NCBI GenBank assembly: GCA_022606425.2
Contig: JAHDVF020000580.1
Span: forward strand, 558,001 to 622,000
DNA length: 64,000 nt
From: Lepidostoma basale
Lineage: Eukaryota; Arthropoda; Insecta; Trichoptera; Lepidostomatidae
Direction of reading: 5' to 3'
In this document: positions 35,483 through 44,668 of the stretch, one piece after another
Numbering within the stretch: the stretch's first letter is position 1
Layout of the letters: each line of letters starts with the position of its first letter
Notes under the pieces: generated by a model
Databases searched by the model: none
What the model was told of the DNA's origin: nothing
What the model saw: only the letters and a program-made list of their open reading frames with translations
Program-made: the position numbers and the translations under genes

Positions 35483-37430
35483 GTAACTAAAACGTCTACA
35501 AACTTTAATTTTAGTGTTGCAATTAAATCGTTTACGAATTAAAAATTATGTTTGCTGTTATAAATTATAGCAGTAAGCAAACGAAACCGGCCAGAATTAA
35601 AAGTACAATCAATGATGTAATTATAATCAATGCAAATTTTTGAAGAAATTTCAATAATCAACATTAAAAAAAACAAGAAAAATAGTATCCTTTTTCATAT
35701 TGAAGTATTAACGCGACTATCGTTCTTAACGTAATATATATAACCACTATATTTTGGTTTGAATTTCGTTAATGTATTATATTAATAAAGTCTTGTTTGT
35801 TGTGTGAATCTATACATTGGTCCAAAAATAGCCCAAATTGATTCAAACAACTTATTCGATTCGATTCGAATGCTAAGAAAATTTCTTTGAATTTCTTTAC
35901 CCTCGCAACGCGGATATTTGTGGTCTGATTTCCTAAATAAGTAGCATCAATCTCTTTGTTGTACTGTGGGCAAAGGAACCAAAAGGTTGACTCAAAATGA
36001 ATAAACATAGAAGAAAGGACGGGAACATTTGTCGGGTCAATCACGGGATCAATAATATGACGTTCGCTGCTACAGACTCGCCGCCATTATACGGTCGTAA
36101 TGTGTTTGGATAATAAGTGCCTGAAAGCACGATTGATTGGGGGGTGGCTTTCAATCGGAGTCCTTCTAAGGGATGAAAGGAGGAAGATAAGGAGGAAACA
36201 GTGCCAGGACACGAACTTTGGATGGTGGTGGTGAACGATTGATTTGTTTTAAATCAAATTTGAAGGATGCGTTCGGAATATTTCCAATATAAAAGCCGAC
36301 CGTTCAATGAAGGAGTTGTTATTCTTTGATCGTTAACTGGGACAAGATGAGTGGAATTCATAAATTTGATCTTTAAAACTTGATGTAAGATTAGGAAATT
36401 TTGATTTTCAAACGATATTAAGGTTCAAAAGTTTTTGGTTCGTGGTAAACTTATATCAGCTATAATTTATCAAATAAACAATTTATTTCTGTGACGATTC
36501 TAGAACATTAATAATATTAATTAATTAATGGTATTTTTTTGTCCAATAAGTAATGGTGATAAAAGCTCCATAAATTTTATTTGTTTATTGTAATAATTAT
36601 ACTCAGGTTCGGAAAACAAACGTTCCCACCACAGGTTATAAATTTATACTTGTTCGTTAACTAGTAAAAAAATATAGTAAATTATACAAAAATTAAAAAA
36701 AAATAGGAAATTTCTCACAAATCAACGAACTAAATTCACATTAAATCACTTATATAGAAAATTGATGAAGCGGTATTAATTATCTTTCGTAAAGTTGATG
36801 TGTTTCACTCTGCTAGGATATTACTAAAATATGCATTGATTTTGAATATAAAATAATTGTTTGATTATATACAATGATGCCGTTTGTACAATGAATAGGT
36901 TGTCGTAGAGTGAAACTGTTAATATTCTTTAGGTATTTAAAACGCTCGACGTAATACTGAAAGATTATTTTTCCCCTTGTGCTATAACTGTCAATACTTC
37001 TTTAAATACACGCTTTTACATTCAAGAGAAAGATTGATCTAAACGCATACAATTAAGCGTGATGCATCTTCGTTTCTATCGTTACCAAGCGGCAGAAATT
37101 TCGTTCTGTACCAGGAGACGTGTGTATTGCGGATTGTTGGAAATTAGGGGCCACATTTAGTTGTCACTTTCCGCCGACATGTTGTGGGGCACCCTTCTCC
37201 GGCGAAAGCAGCCCCGCGGACCTCAGTAATGGATGGTCACCGAGCTGAATGATCGATCATGTCTAGGTCTAGTGTTGACCTCAGTCCATGCCCAAGTGTT
37301 ATATGTGTGTACAGCGTACCTACGTCATATTTCGTAAATGCGTGTTCGAGCGAGTGATATAATATATTTTATTATGCTAATGGGGCTCTGTTATTATAAT
37401 ATTTGTGATTCAATTGATTGATAATTGATA
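35483..37430. other. Intron stretch with two GC-enriched parts
   Basis: 36050-36250 and 37080-37300 are GC-enriched, without a believable coding frame. A 91-codon minus-strand frame (36044-35769) resembles nothing known. No interspersed repeat was recognised. Confidence 0.45.
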
Positions 37431-38032
37431 ATGATAATTGCGGTGCGATTATCATTCGCACCGCATTGTCTTCTTATATTTTCATTCGACACTCTATCAT
37501 ACACAGAGTATCCACACATTCGTCTAAGAGATCTCATTTCTACTGCATTTATTCTACTTTCATCCTTCTTCTGCCAGTTCCATGCTTCGCTTCCATACAT
37601 AAGGGTCGGTAGAAGAACACCATTGTGCACTGCCATTCTAGCTTTTTTGGATAGGTTTTTGTTTGCGATGACAACTTTAAGTGCACCATTCACTTTGTTG
37701 CCTGCCCCAAACCTTCTTTCAATATCCCTCTCCACTCGCCTATCTCTTGTAAACATACTACCTAAATACACGAACTCAACTACTTGCTCCAAATTTTCAC
37801 CATTCACGCTAATGTTGCAGGCTGTCATGGTTTCTTCCTTTTCAAAAATCATTACCTTGGACTTATTAACATTCATCATTAGATCATTTCGCATGCATAC
37901 CTCATACATACAATTCACCAGGACTTGTAATTCACGTTCGTTGTCTGCAAGAAGGACAGCGTCATCCGCATACAAGAGACAGCTTACTGAGACCCCGCTC
38001 ATTTTGGCACCTACATCCAACTCTTTTGCTAA
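37431..38032 (-). mobile_element. GTTA-tail LINE, best-preserved reverse transcriptase fragment
   Basis: An uninterrupted minus-strand frame (about 38017 to 37465) encodes the reverse transcriptase from just before the catalytic YADD (VSVSCLLYADDAVLLADN), through YEVCMRNDLMMNVNKSK and FVYLGSMFTRDRRVERDIER, to the thumb LLPTLMYGSEAWNWQKK and RINAVEMRSLRRMCGYSVYD. These enzymes copy the element RNA at a nicked target. The endonuclease, the front of the polymerase and the whole 3' end are missing. The 3' break (low coordinate) is a snapback: GCGGTGCGA is followed 7 bases away by its own reverse complement. This copy best defines the family. Confidence 0.85.
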
Positions 38033-38093
38033 ATAATAAAAATAAAAATAAAAAAAATATTAATTTATTTCACAGATTTAGTATAATTCTAAT

Positions 38094-38182
38094 TAATTTA
38101 GTAAGATTCTACCGATTTCGGCAACTTGCTGCCATCTTCTGGGAGAGAGCTGCTAAAAATCAAGTTGAATGGAACTAAATTA
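38094..38182 (-). ncRNA. Hairpin with a hammerhead-like core
   Basis: The minus strand reads CAGAAGAT, GGCA...TGCC, GAAATCGGTAG, enclosed by 9-bp ends TAATTTAGT and ACTAAATTA that are exact reverse complements. The layout matches the other modules in the window, with a different stem II (GGCA/TGCC). CAGAAGA keeps most hammerhead core positions but not U4. Likely the end of a Penelope-like element or an unrelated hairpin; catalytic activity is doubtful. Confidence 0.35.
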
Positions 38183-38591
38183 GTATATTAAGAAAATTTA
38201 AAAAGATATTCCATTTATTTACATTATTTACAAAGATTTTTTAGCATTTTTTTATTTTATTATCATTACTTTTTACAGCATGCTTAAGTTGGTAAAGCAT
38301 CATTAATTAACCAAAATATACACTTATATATACAACACAATAATTTGTTCTTATTCATAGGTAATATGTTTTCGTACTCGTACCCGTTTTCGTGCTTTAG
38401 TTGGATTCCAGAGTAATCCATTGTCCGAGGCTTTTTTCTCTGTACTGTGAGTTTGTGATTGTTTTTTATGCTATGTAGGCATTTATAATATAGATTTATT
38501 TATTTTGGTGGTTAGCTGATTTTAACAACACATTTCCATACCTCAAGAAGAAGAAGAATAAGAATCTGCATTTATTCTGATAAAATCGGTG

Positions 38592-38885
38592 AACTAACTA
38601 ACTAACCAACTAACTATCGTGCCCTCTCCTCAACGCAACGGTTAGGCACAATTTTCTCTCTTGACATACTTGTCTTGATTTACTAAACGTTCATACACGG
38701 TGTCATGCACGCACGTCGATTCTCTCCGACTCTGCGCGTGGCTGACATTCAATATTTGATTTATTTGGTCATGCCACGTTTTCTTCGGTCTTTATCTTTC
38801 TCTTCGTTACTCTATTTCTACTTCTATATACATCGTTAAAATATACATTTTTACATTTTTTCCAGATGCTTTGAACACATGGAAA
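38592..38885 (-). mobile_element. GTTA-tail LINE, 3' copy
   Basis: The low-coordinate end is AACTAACTAACCAACTAACT, the tail in reverse. The hairpin is disrupted by CTCAACGCAACGG. Then come RACMT-like codons, NVSHAQSERIDVRA wording and KTWHDQINQI. About 290 bp, with several indels. Confidence 0.65.
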
Positions 38886-39937
38886 TCAATGAGTAAACGA
38901 TTGGAAAAAAAAGTTTATTGAGTGTATTTGAAACAAGGCATTAACTAATAAGTTAGACATTATTAATTGAAACTCTGGAAACTTTTAAATAAATTATTTC
39001 ACTTCTGTTCGAGGTGAGTCTCGTATTGCTCCTCGCTCCTTTTCAGGCGCGGTGATATTTGTGTAAAAGGAAGGGGGGCACAAATTATGGATGATTTATT
39101 GCCGGCTCGGGAGGCCACGGTGCGGTCTGCCGACCTCCTGCTCTCCTGCTCTCCTGTTCCGTATGACGATTAAGGTCCGTCGTTAACTCGTTGAAAGTAT
39201 GCTGGATGTTTGGTACAAGTAGGAATTTGCCTTATAGGTAGGTACACGATATCTTTGGAAATTTAAACAACAAAAGTAGTCACACTTGGCAGGCCTATCA
39301 TATAGCCACATATGATAGTTTCAATTTATCACACGTATGTTTTATCAATAAATAAAGTATTTTAAATATGTAATTTCACTAAGTAAATTGAAGATTATGA
39401 CGACAATCAATTGCTTGAAATAATGTATTATAAATATTCGCAATAACTTGTTCTGTTTAAACTTTTCACAATTTCAAGAAAACACGCGATATTCTTTTTC
39501 AGGTGATCTTCAATGTTGCGTAGAATAAAAGGTTTTTAATATTCATTTAACATTTATTTATAAAACTTTTTCTTTGTAGGTTCATGGAACAAATTATTAA
39601 AACAACGTTGTTAGAGATATTTTTGAAACTTATTTTTACTCGAGTCTTTTGTTAGCACATTTGAAAAATATTATATTATTATTAATTTTCGTAAAGATAA
39701 CTAGGATATGTTTTTTCACATCTCATTAGAAAATGCTTAAATCCGAATTTAAAAGAAATAAAAAAAAATCATACTCTTCTGGCTTAAGATAACATTTTAA
39801 ATAAATAATGTTTTTTAAATAAGTAATTTGATTTCACAATGAATTTATTTTAAAAATGCAATAAAAATGCTTGTGTATTTAATAATTTTAATTAAATATA
39901 AATAAGTTTCAATAACATTTAGATAAGTAAATAAGTA
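38886..39937. other. Intron stretch with a GC-enriched part
   Basis: 39000-39190 is GC-enriched; the rest is AT-rich. No coding or repeat match. Confidence 0.45.
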
Positions 39938-40500
39938 GGAAATCGAAAGAAGAATCACAATTGGTAACAAAACATTCTTCTCTCTACTACCAGCGCTCAA
40001 ATCAAGAAACATACACTGGAAAACCAAAATCACCCTGTATAAAACAATCATCCGAACAGTAGTGACCTATGGGTTTGAGGCGTGGACAATGACAGCGAAA
40101 TCTGCAGAGCGACTGGATAATTTTGAGAGAAGGGTGCTGCGCAGAATTCTGGGGCCTGTGAATGACGGTGAAGGCTGGAGAGTGCGGCATAATGACGAGC
40201 TGTACAATATTTACAAAGCTCCCAGTCTCTCCACACAGGTCAGACTGAATAGACTGAGATGGGCCGGTCACGTGCAGAGGATGCCGTCATCGCGAACCCC
40301 AAAAAGATTGCTGGAGTGGCACCCAGGTGGTAGAAGACCAATTGGACGACCAAGGCTGCGATAGGAGGATGAAGTTGGGAGAGATGGAGCAAGATTGTTA
40401 AGAGTGTCAGATTGGAGGGTCGAAGCGGAGGACAGGAGGAGTTGGAGGCGAAGAATACTGGAGGCTAAGGCTCGATATGGGCTGTAGGGCCATCGAAGTC
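39938..40500 (+). mobile_element. LINE ORF2 C-terminal part, well preserved
   Basis: One + frame runs EIERRITIGNKTFFSLLPAL, KTKITLYKTIIRTVVTYGFE, RLDNFERRVLRRILGP, LSTQVRLNRLRWAGHVQRMP and GGRRPIGRPRLR to a stop at 40362-40364. After that stop the same frame goes on through EDEVGRDGARLL and AEDRRSWRRRILEAKARYGL to the natural stop near 40486. This is the thumb and C-terminus of a LINE reverse transcriptase. The 3' UTR GGGCCATCGAAGTCAAATAA resembles the end of the 3001-3280 fragment (GGCCATAGGAAGTAAGTAA). Confidence 0.8.
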
Positions 40501-41050
40501 AAATAAGTAAAACACATTATTTTAATTATTTAACAACGATAAAAATTATTGCTTTTAAAATAATTGAAATAAATTTTAATTTTGGAATGTAAATTTCAGT
40601 ATCTTCGTATTGAAATGATTTCCATATTGAACAAAAATTGAAAGTTAAATCAAAGTGAAATTCGTTGAGCCGTTGTGTTGGAAGATTATTCAAATTAAGA
40701 AGCGAACAACAAGAGAAGCATCAAACAATAATATCGTGAGGCATGACTTCTCGGCATTTGTTTTTTTTTTAAGACGAAAATTTTCATTTCGCTGAAATGA
40801 GTGCTACTTATGAGAAAAACTTAAGAGTTTTTTTTCATCTTCTTAGGAATACTTAATCCATTCTTTCAATCAAATTTGGTTGAGGTTCACAAAATGTAAA
40901 AATGTCTTATTTAATATACTTTGATTTTCAAATTTTTTATTGTGTTTTTAGAAAATACGCAAAACAATCGTTCATTATATCTATAATTTATTGATACGAA
41001 TCAAAGAAATTTCGTTATACTTACAATGATCTTCTTCCTTCTGTCATTGG
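40501..41050. other. AT-rich intron, nothing recognised
   Basis: Homopolymer T runs and AT-rich words only. Confidence 0.45.
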
Positions 41051-41054
41051 TGGA

Positions 41055-41280
41055 AGTAGGTTCTGTATATCATTGGCCCAGAAGTCCACCAGTCGGCCTG
41101 CGCTTCTGGATGCTCGAGCCAAATCCCGGGTCTTCAATGCAGGAGACTGGGAAACTTGGGCATTGCGTTATATGCAGCATAGATTGCTTCGCACTGGATC
41201 CTCACGAAACGATCTTCCATCTTGACAAGTTGTCCATAGATTTGTCAACGCTCGTACGCAACGCTTGTAAGGACAACATG
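41055..41280 (+). pseudogene. Unidentified coding-like segment
   Basis: The frame starting TCATTGGCCCAGAAGTCC reads SLAQKSTSRPALLDARAKSR then VFNAGDWETWALRYMQHRL and LLRTGSSRNDLPS before a stop, and coding-like wording resumes (VVHRFVNARTQRL). GC content, amino-acid balance and a well-formed helix-like pattern suggest real protein ancestry. No family comes to mind with confidence. It sits directly against a LINE fragment, so it may be part of another mobile element or a retrocopy. Confidence 0.35.
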
Positions 41281-41432
41281 TGTGTGGGATCTCTAAGACG
41301 AATGTGTTTTAAATCTGTATATGATATAAATCTGTAATAAAGTATGTTAGGAAATAAAAGTATGGCGGTCCATTATTTTTGTCTACCCCTTCGGGGATAC
41401 GGTATGATGGTAGGTTAGTAGTTAGAACTATA
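41279..41432 (+). mobile_element. GTTA-tail LINE with internal deletion
   Basis: GGATCTCTAAGACGAATGTG (the SLRRMC codons) and TGTATATGATA lead straight into the last ~90 bp with GTATGGCGGTCCATT, the CCCCTTCGGGG hairpin and GGTAGGTTAGTAGTTAG. Some 300 bp of the usual sequence between these blocks is missing. Confidence 0.65.
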
Positions 41433-42136
41433 TCATATTTTCGGGTTTACCGTTTTGGTATTTTTAAATTATTTTCGCAATAAAGCTAAGGCAAAAACAC
41501 ATTGAATGTAATATGTAGTCCAATTCGAATAGAGGGGAAAATTCAAAATATTCATAAACTGAAACGGGTTTTTCTATTTCTTTTGATAATACAGACATGA
41601 AATTTTCCATACTTTGCCAGTATTATGAAAGTGTTTGGGCAAAATTTTACTTTTGAATCGCTCTTATTGGGCTTGTGTAGCAATATCTATGAATAGCAAT
41701 GTGTTTATATAATACAAAGCGTAAACACATGCAATAGTCATACCATTATACTATATATGTAGATATGCGGTAATTTTCAAGCGTTTTTGGCATAATAAAG
41801 ATGATATACATTCAAACAAAAAATGAAAGTCATGGTCAATTTCTATTCTGTTGTATTTTTTTAATAATACGCTTTAGTTAATATTTAATATTGATAAAAA
41901 TACAAATTTTTTGTTTTACTAAGATAAATGCTTTACTAAATCATTTGATAATGGTTTAGTAAAGCTAGACATGTCATTCCTATAAAATATATAAGAATTT
42001 CCGGGAAACAGCCTTAATATATAATAGAATAAACATTAGCTTTCAAGAAACAAGAAAAGCTTTATTTATCGAATAAAAATCAAGATGTGGCAAAATAACT
42101 GCATCAATAATATAATGTTTGTATAATAATATAATA
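41433..42136. other. AT-rich intron with a perfect hairpin
   Basis: GCTTTACTAAA (41930-41940) and TTTAGTAAAGC (41955-41965) form an 11-bp perfect stem around a 14-base loop. CATGTCATTCCTATAAA just after it resembles CATGTCATTCCCATAAA at 63330, so part of this stretch may belong to the Penelope-like relics. Confidence 0.45.
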
Positions 42137-42265
42137 TAATAATAAATAAAACGATGTTTTTTTAACTACTTCCACTTTTGTCTTTATTTAGACAGCGACC
42201 GATTTCACCAGGCTCGCTGGCATCGACAGACTGGTCACCAGTTCGAGTTCGACAAGATTTCAGTA
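42137..42265 (-). mobile_element. Single arm of the hammerhead-like foldback family
   Basis: The minus strand reads GATTTTACTGAAATCTTGTC, then GACCAGTCTGTCGATGCCAG, the stem-loop, GTGAAATCGGTCGCTGTC and AAGACAAAAGTGGAAGTAG to an AT-rich end. AAATCATTTGATAATG occurs at 41938-41953 and at 42266-42281. The second copy of the arm seen in other members is missing here. Minus-strand codons beyond 42266 include VNIVLPITVVPYICG, which may be a decayed polymerase tail, but this is weak. Confidence 0.6.
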
Positions 42266-42627
42266 AAATCATTTGATAATGTTTGTAGTTAGATTGCTTA
42301 AACACGCATTGCTGAAAACGGCATCCACAAATATAAGGAACCACTGTTATAGGTAGAACGATATTTACAAAATGATTTAAAAATGACATTATTCTTTTGT
42401 TTTTGAAAATTTGGTTTGGTTCATGTGGTGCTCCTGTTAATTTTGAGATATTTCGCGTATAAGTGAATTGTTTTGGTCAATTTATCTGTTGCCGCACTTT
42501 ATAATAGTTAATTGTGACACGTAATACGTTTGTGCTGTTTTGCTGTTAAAATTATATTAGTTTTAAAGTTTTTCTAAAAAATTTTGACAGGTGTAAAAAT
42601 AATTTTTTTATTTGTTCCAATGACAAT

Positions 42628-42942
42628 TTGAATAATTTCTTCAATATTATTTCAAAGTTCTTGCTGGTTAAGTGCCTACTTACAGCTAATTTAAAAAACG
42701 GTGGATACGTGAAACATAAATTAAATAAACACAAATGTCCGGATCGTCCATGTCAACATGTGCAACATCGAAAAAAAACATTATGTGTTATTACATTATG
42801 TGCTAAATTAAAAGACGGTGGATTCGTGGAACATAAATTAAAAAGACAATATGTGCACCATCTAAAAAGAACATTTTGTGTTAAACTATTTTTATTTTGT
42901 TATTATATTTTATATCATTGTATTTTATATTATTTGTTTTAG
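42628..42942 (+). repeat. Two-unit diverged tandem repeat inside an open frame
   Basis: Unit 1 (about 42685-42790) and unit 2 (about 42801-42885) repeat the string GCTAA.TTAAAA.ACGGTGGA then CATAAATTAAA and ACATT.TGTGTTA. The second unit is shorter by roughly 20 bases. A 104-codon + frame stays open across both, giving AxLKxGGxVxHKLxxH twice. Probably a local duplication and not a gene; no protein family is recognised. Confidence 0.5.
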
Positions 42943-42951
42943 ATTTATTTT

Positions 42952-43127
42952 GTGGGTGTTGCACGATCGAAGTGTGCGCGGGAGATGCCTATTGGTGGCG
43001 ATGAGGTTCGCAACCCATCACACCGCGTCTCCCGCGGAGCAAAAAGAGAAGGATGGAGTGCCGCATCAGTAAAAGTGTGACAGTCCATTCTTTCTGCCTA
43101 CCCTTTCAGGGAGATGGCGTGATGGTT
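42952..43127 (+). mobile_element. SINE with hairpin 5' domain and GTTA-tail LINE 3' end
   Basis: The 5' domain (42977-43036) folds back on itself. CGCGGGAGATGC pairs with GCGTCTCCCGCG over 12 positions, GGTG with CACC, and GATG/GGTT with AACC/CATC around a CGC loop. GGTTCGCAACC resembles a polymerase III B box. After a linker with AAAAAGAGAAGGATGGAGTG, the last ~60 bp (AAGTGTGACAGTCCATTCTT to GGCGTGATGGTT) match the GTTA-tail LINE. ATTTATTTT on both sides (42943-42951, 43128-43136) may be a target duplication but is AT-only. No long open frame. Confidence 0.7.
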
Positions 43128-43136
43128 ATTTATTTT

Positions 43137-43617
43137 TTATTTTTTTAAAAATATTTTTACTTTGCAAAAAGGATCATAATATTCGTAACTGATTTACACA
43201 TTTAAATACCAGATACACATGTACGTAATATTTGCTTATATAAAACTCCATTTATTTATTTTGTTCAGTCGTAAGTCTCCGCTAATTCCATAAAAGGGAT
43301 CGTTAAGTGCAACAAAAGGAATCCTTTTCTTTATCGTGTTTCTTTTTTTGCGTAATATCTTCGTTAGTTATGGATTTGTTCGTCATTCTGTTTATATTGC
43401 CATGGCAGGGGGAATCTTGTGTTCTTTTGATTGCAGAATAATACCAAACAATAAGAGAAGATAGAACCCGCGGAGATTGCCGAAAGCCGTTTGGGGGGGT
43501 TCTTGGATTAGAGGAAGACAGATACGTACATAATACAATAAGGAAATCAAAATAATATTTGTGTGCGAATTTTAATAGCCGCCCAATAATGGTACATTCA
43601 GAATTCATTAAGAATTC
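43137..43617. other. Intron stretch, mostly nothing recognised
   Basis: AT-rich, GC-balanced at 43380-43500. The minus-strand 149-codon frame described at 43303-43752 crosses it. Confidence 0.4.
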
Positions 43618-43752
43618 GCTATCAGAATGGGAAACAGAAAGATTGGATCGCCATACTATTCTATCTTGCAATACTTTTAGAGTATAGGTTCCCCACCTTT
43701 TCTGTACTACTCTCTTTACAAGAAATAAATGTTTCAATACCGTCTCGTTCAT
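43303..43752 (-). other. 149-codon open frame of unknown origin
   Basis: This is the longest unassigned open frame in the window. Its N-terminal third contains TLKVLQDRIVWRSNLSVSHS, which is the decayed C-terminal codons of the GTTA-tail LINE read in their own frame. The rest (for example PRTPPNGFRQSPRVLSSLIV) resembles nothing known and ends in a Lys/Asp-rich tail. It looks like a chance fusion of a LINE scrap with intron sequence. Confidence 0.25.
43618..43685 (-). mobile_element. GTTA-tail LINE, very short 3' scrap
   Basis: The minus strand GCAAGATAGAATAGTATGGC then GATCCAATCTTTCTG corresponds to the QDRVVWRSILSA codons of the GTT-tail subfamily. The hairpin and tail are lost. Confidence 0.5.
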
Positions 43753-43999
43753 AGTAGATGCTATTTATTTCCATTTTTTTTGATAAAAAATCTTAATGAA
43801 GCTTATTTTAAATGTGAATTGAGTTTCTGTTATACGAGTATAATACACATTAAGTGTGGAGAGGGGGTATTCAGAAAAAGTGATGAGCAAACCGGCAAAT
43901 AAAGTACTAACGAACAGCCGACCTTCGGGACGATCACTCGAAAGATGGTGAGACTACTGTCTCCTACTGGACATCAACATCCCGGGATTAGGCTCTGTG

Positions 44000-44158
44000 A
44001 AATAACAGTACATAGTACTAAATAAAGCAAACAAGGAAGAAACAACTTTTTACGGAGGGACACTGAAGTACAAATCTTTCGATGGTCAAGCTACCAAATA
44101 TACTCGAAACCTGCGATCTTTCGGTTTCCAGGCGAGTGCTATGAACCGCTAAACTATC
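44000..44158 (-). mobile_element. tRNA-derived SINE or tRNA pseudogene, second type
   Basis: The minus strand reads GCGATAGTTTAGCGGTTCAT (A-box-like TAGTTTAGCGG), then AGCACTCGCCTGGAAACC and GATCGCAGGTTTCGAGTA (B-box-like with one extra T). Box spacing fits a tRNA. The sequence beyond it does not match the 17.3/56.5/57.5-kb SINE. It abuts the LINE copy at 44160 directly. Confidence 0.55.
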
Positions 44159-44159
44159 G

Positions 44160-44668
44160 CAACTCTGACTCCTCACATGGCCGGCATTCAATATTTGATT
44201 TATTTGATCGTGAAACGTTTTCCTCGGTCTTCCTCTATTTCTGGTTCCATTTACATCGTTAACATATAATTTTCATTCATTCTTTCCATATGTCTAAAAA
44301 ACCTTAATGATCCTTTCATTATTTTGTTCATAACACCATCAATCGCACCGCATTCACTTCTTATATTTTCATTCGACACTCTATCATACTCAGAGTATCC
44401 ACACATTCGTCTAAGAGATCTCATTTTTACTGCATTTATTCTACTTTCATCCTTCTTTTGCCAGTTCCATGCTTCGCTTCCATACATAAGGGTCGGTCGA
44501 AGAACACCATTGTGCACTGCCATTCTAACTTTTTTGGATAGGTTTTTGTTTGCGATGATAACTTTAAGTGCACCATTCACTTTGTTGCCTGATCCAACCC
44601 ATCTTTCAATATCCCTCTCCACTCGCCCATCTCTTGTAAACATACTACCTAAATACACGAACTGAAGA
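44160..44668 (-). mobile_element. GTTA-tail LINE, large open fragment
   Basis: A minus-strand frame stays open for some 140 codons: FVYLGSMFTRDGRVERDIER, NKVNGALKVIIANKNLSKK, VLRPTLMYGSEAWNWQKKDE, INAVKMRSLRRMCGYSEYDR and VMNKIMKGSLRFF. It continues as RGRPRKTF in another frame to about 44165, where it stops short of the RRACMTR codons and the tail. Confidence 0.8.

Noticed and set aside
37425..38036. 203-codon + frame
   Set aside because: It is the antisense of the LINE reverse transcriptase fragment, which explains the sequence.
42162..42389. Minus-strand frame with VNIVLPITVVPYICG as a Penelope polymerase tail
   Set aside because: Too short and without the diagnostic polymerase or GIY-YIG motifs. 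Mentioned only as a weak hint in the element entry.
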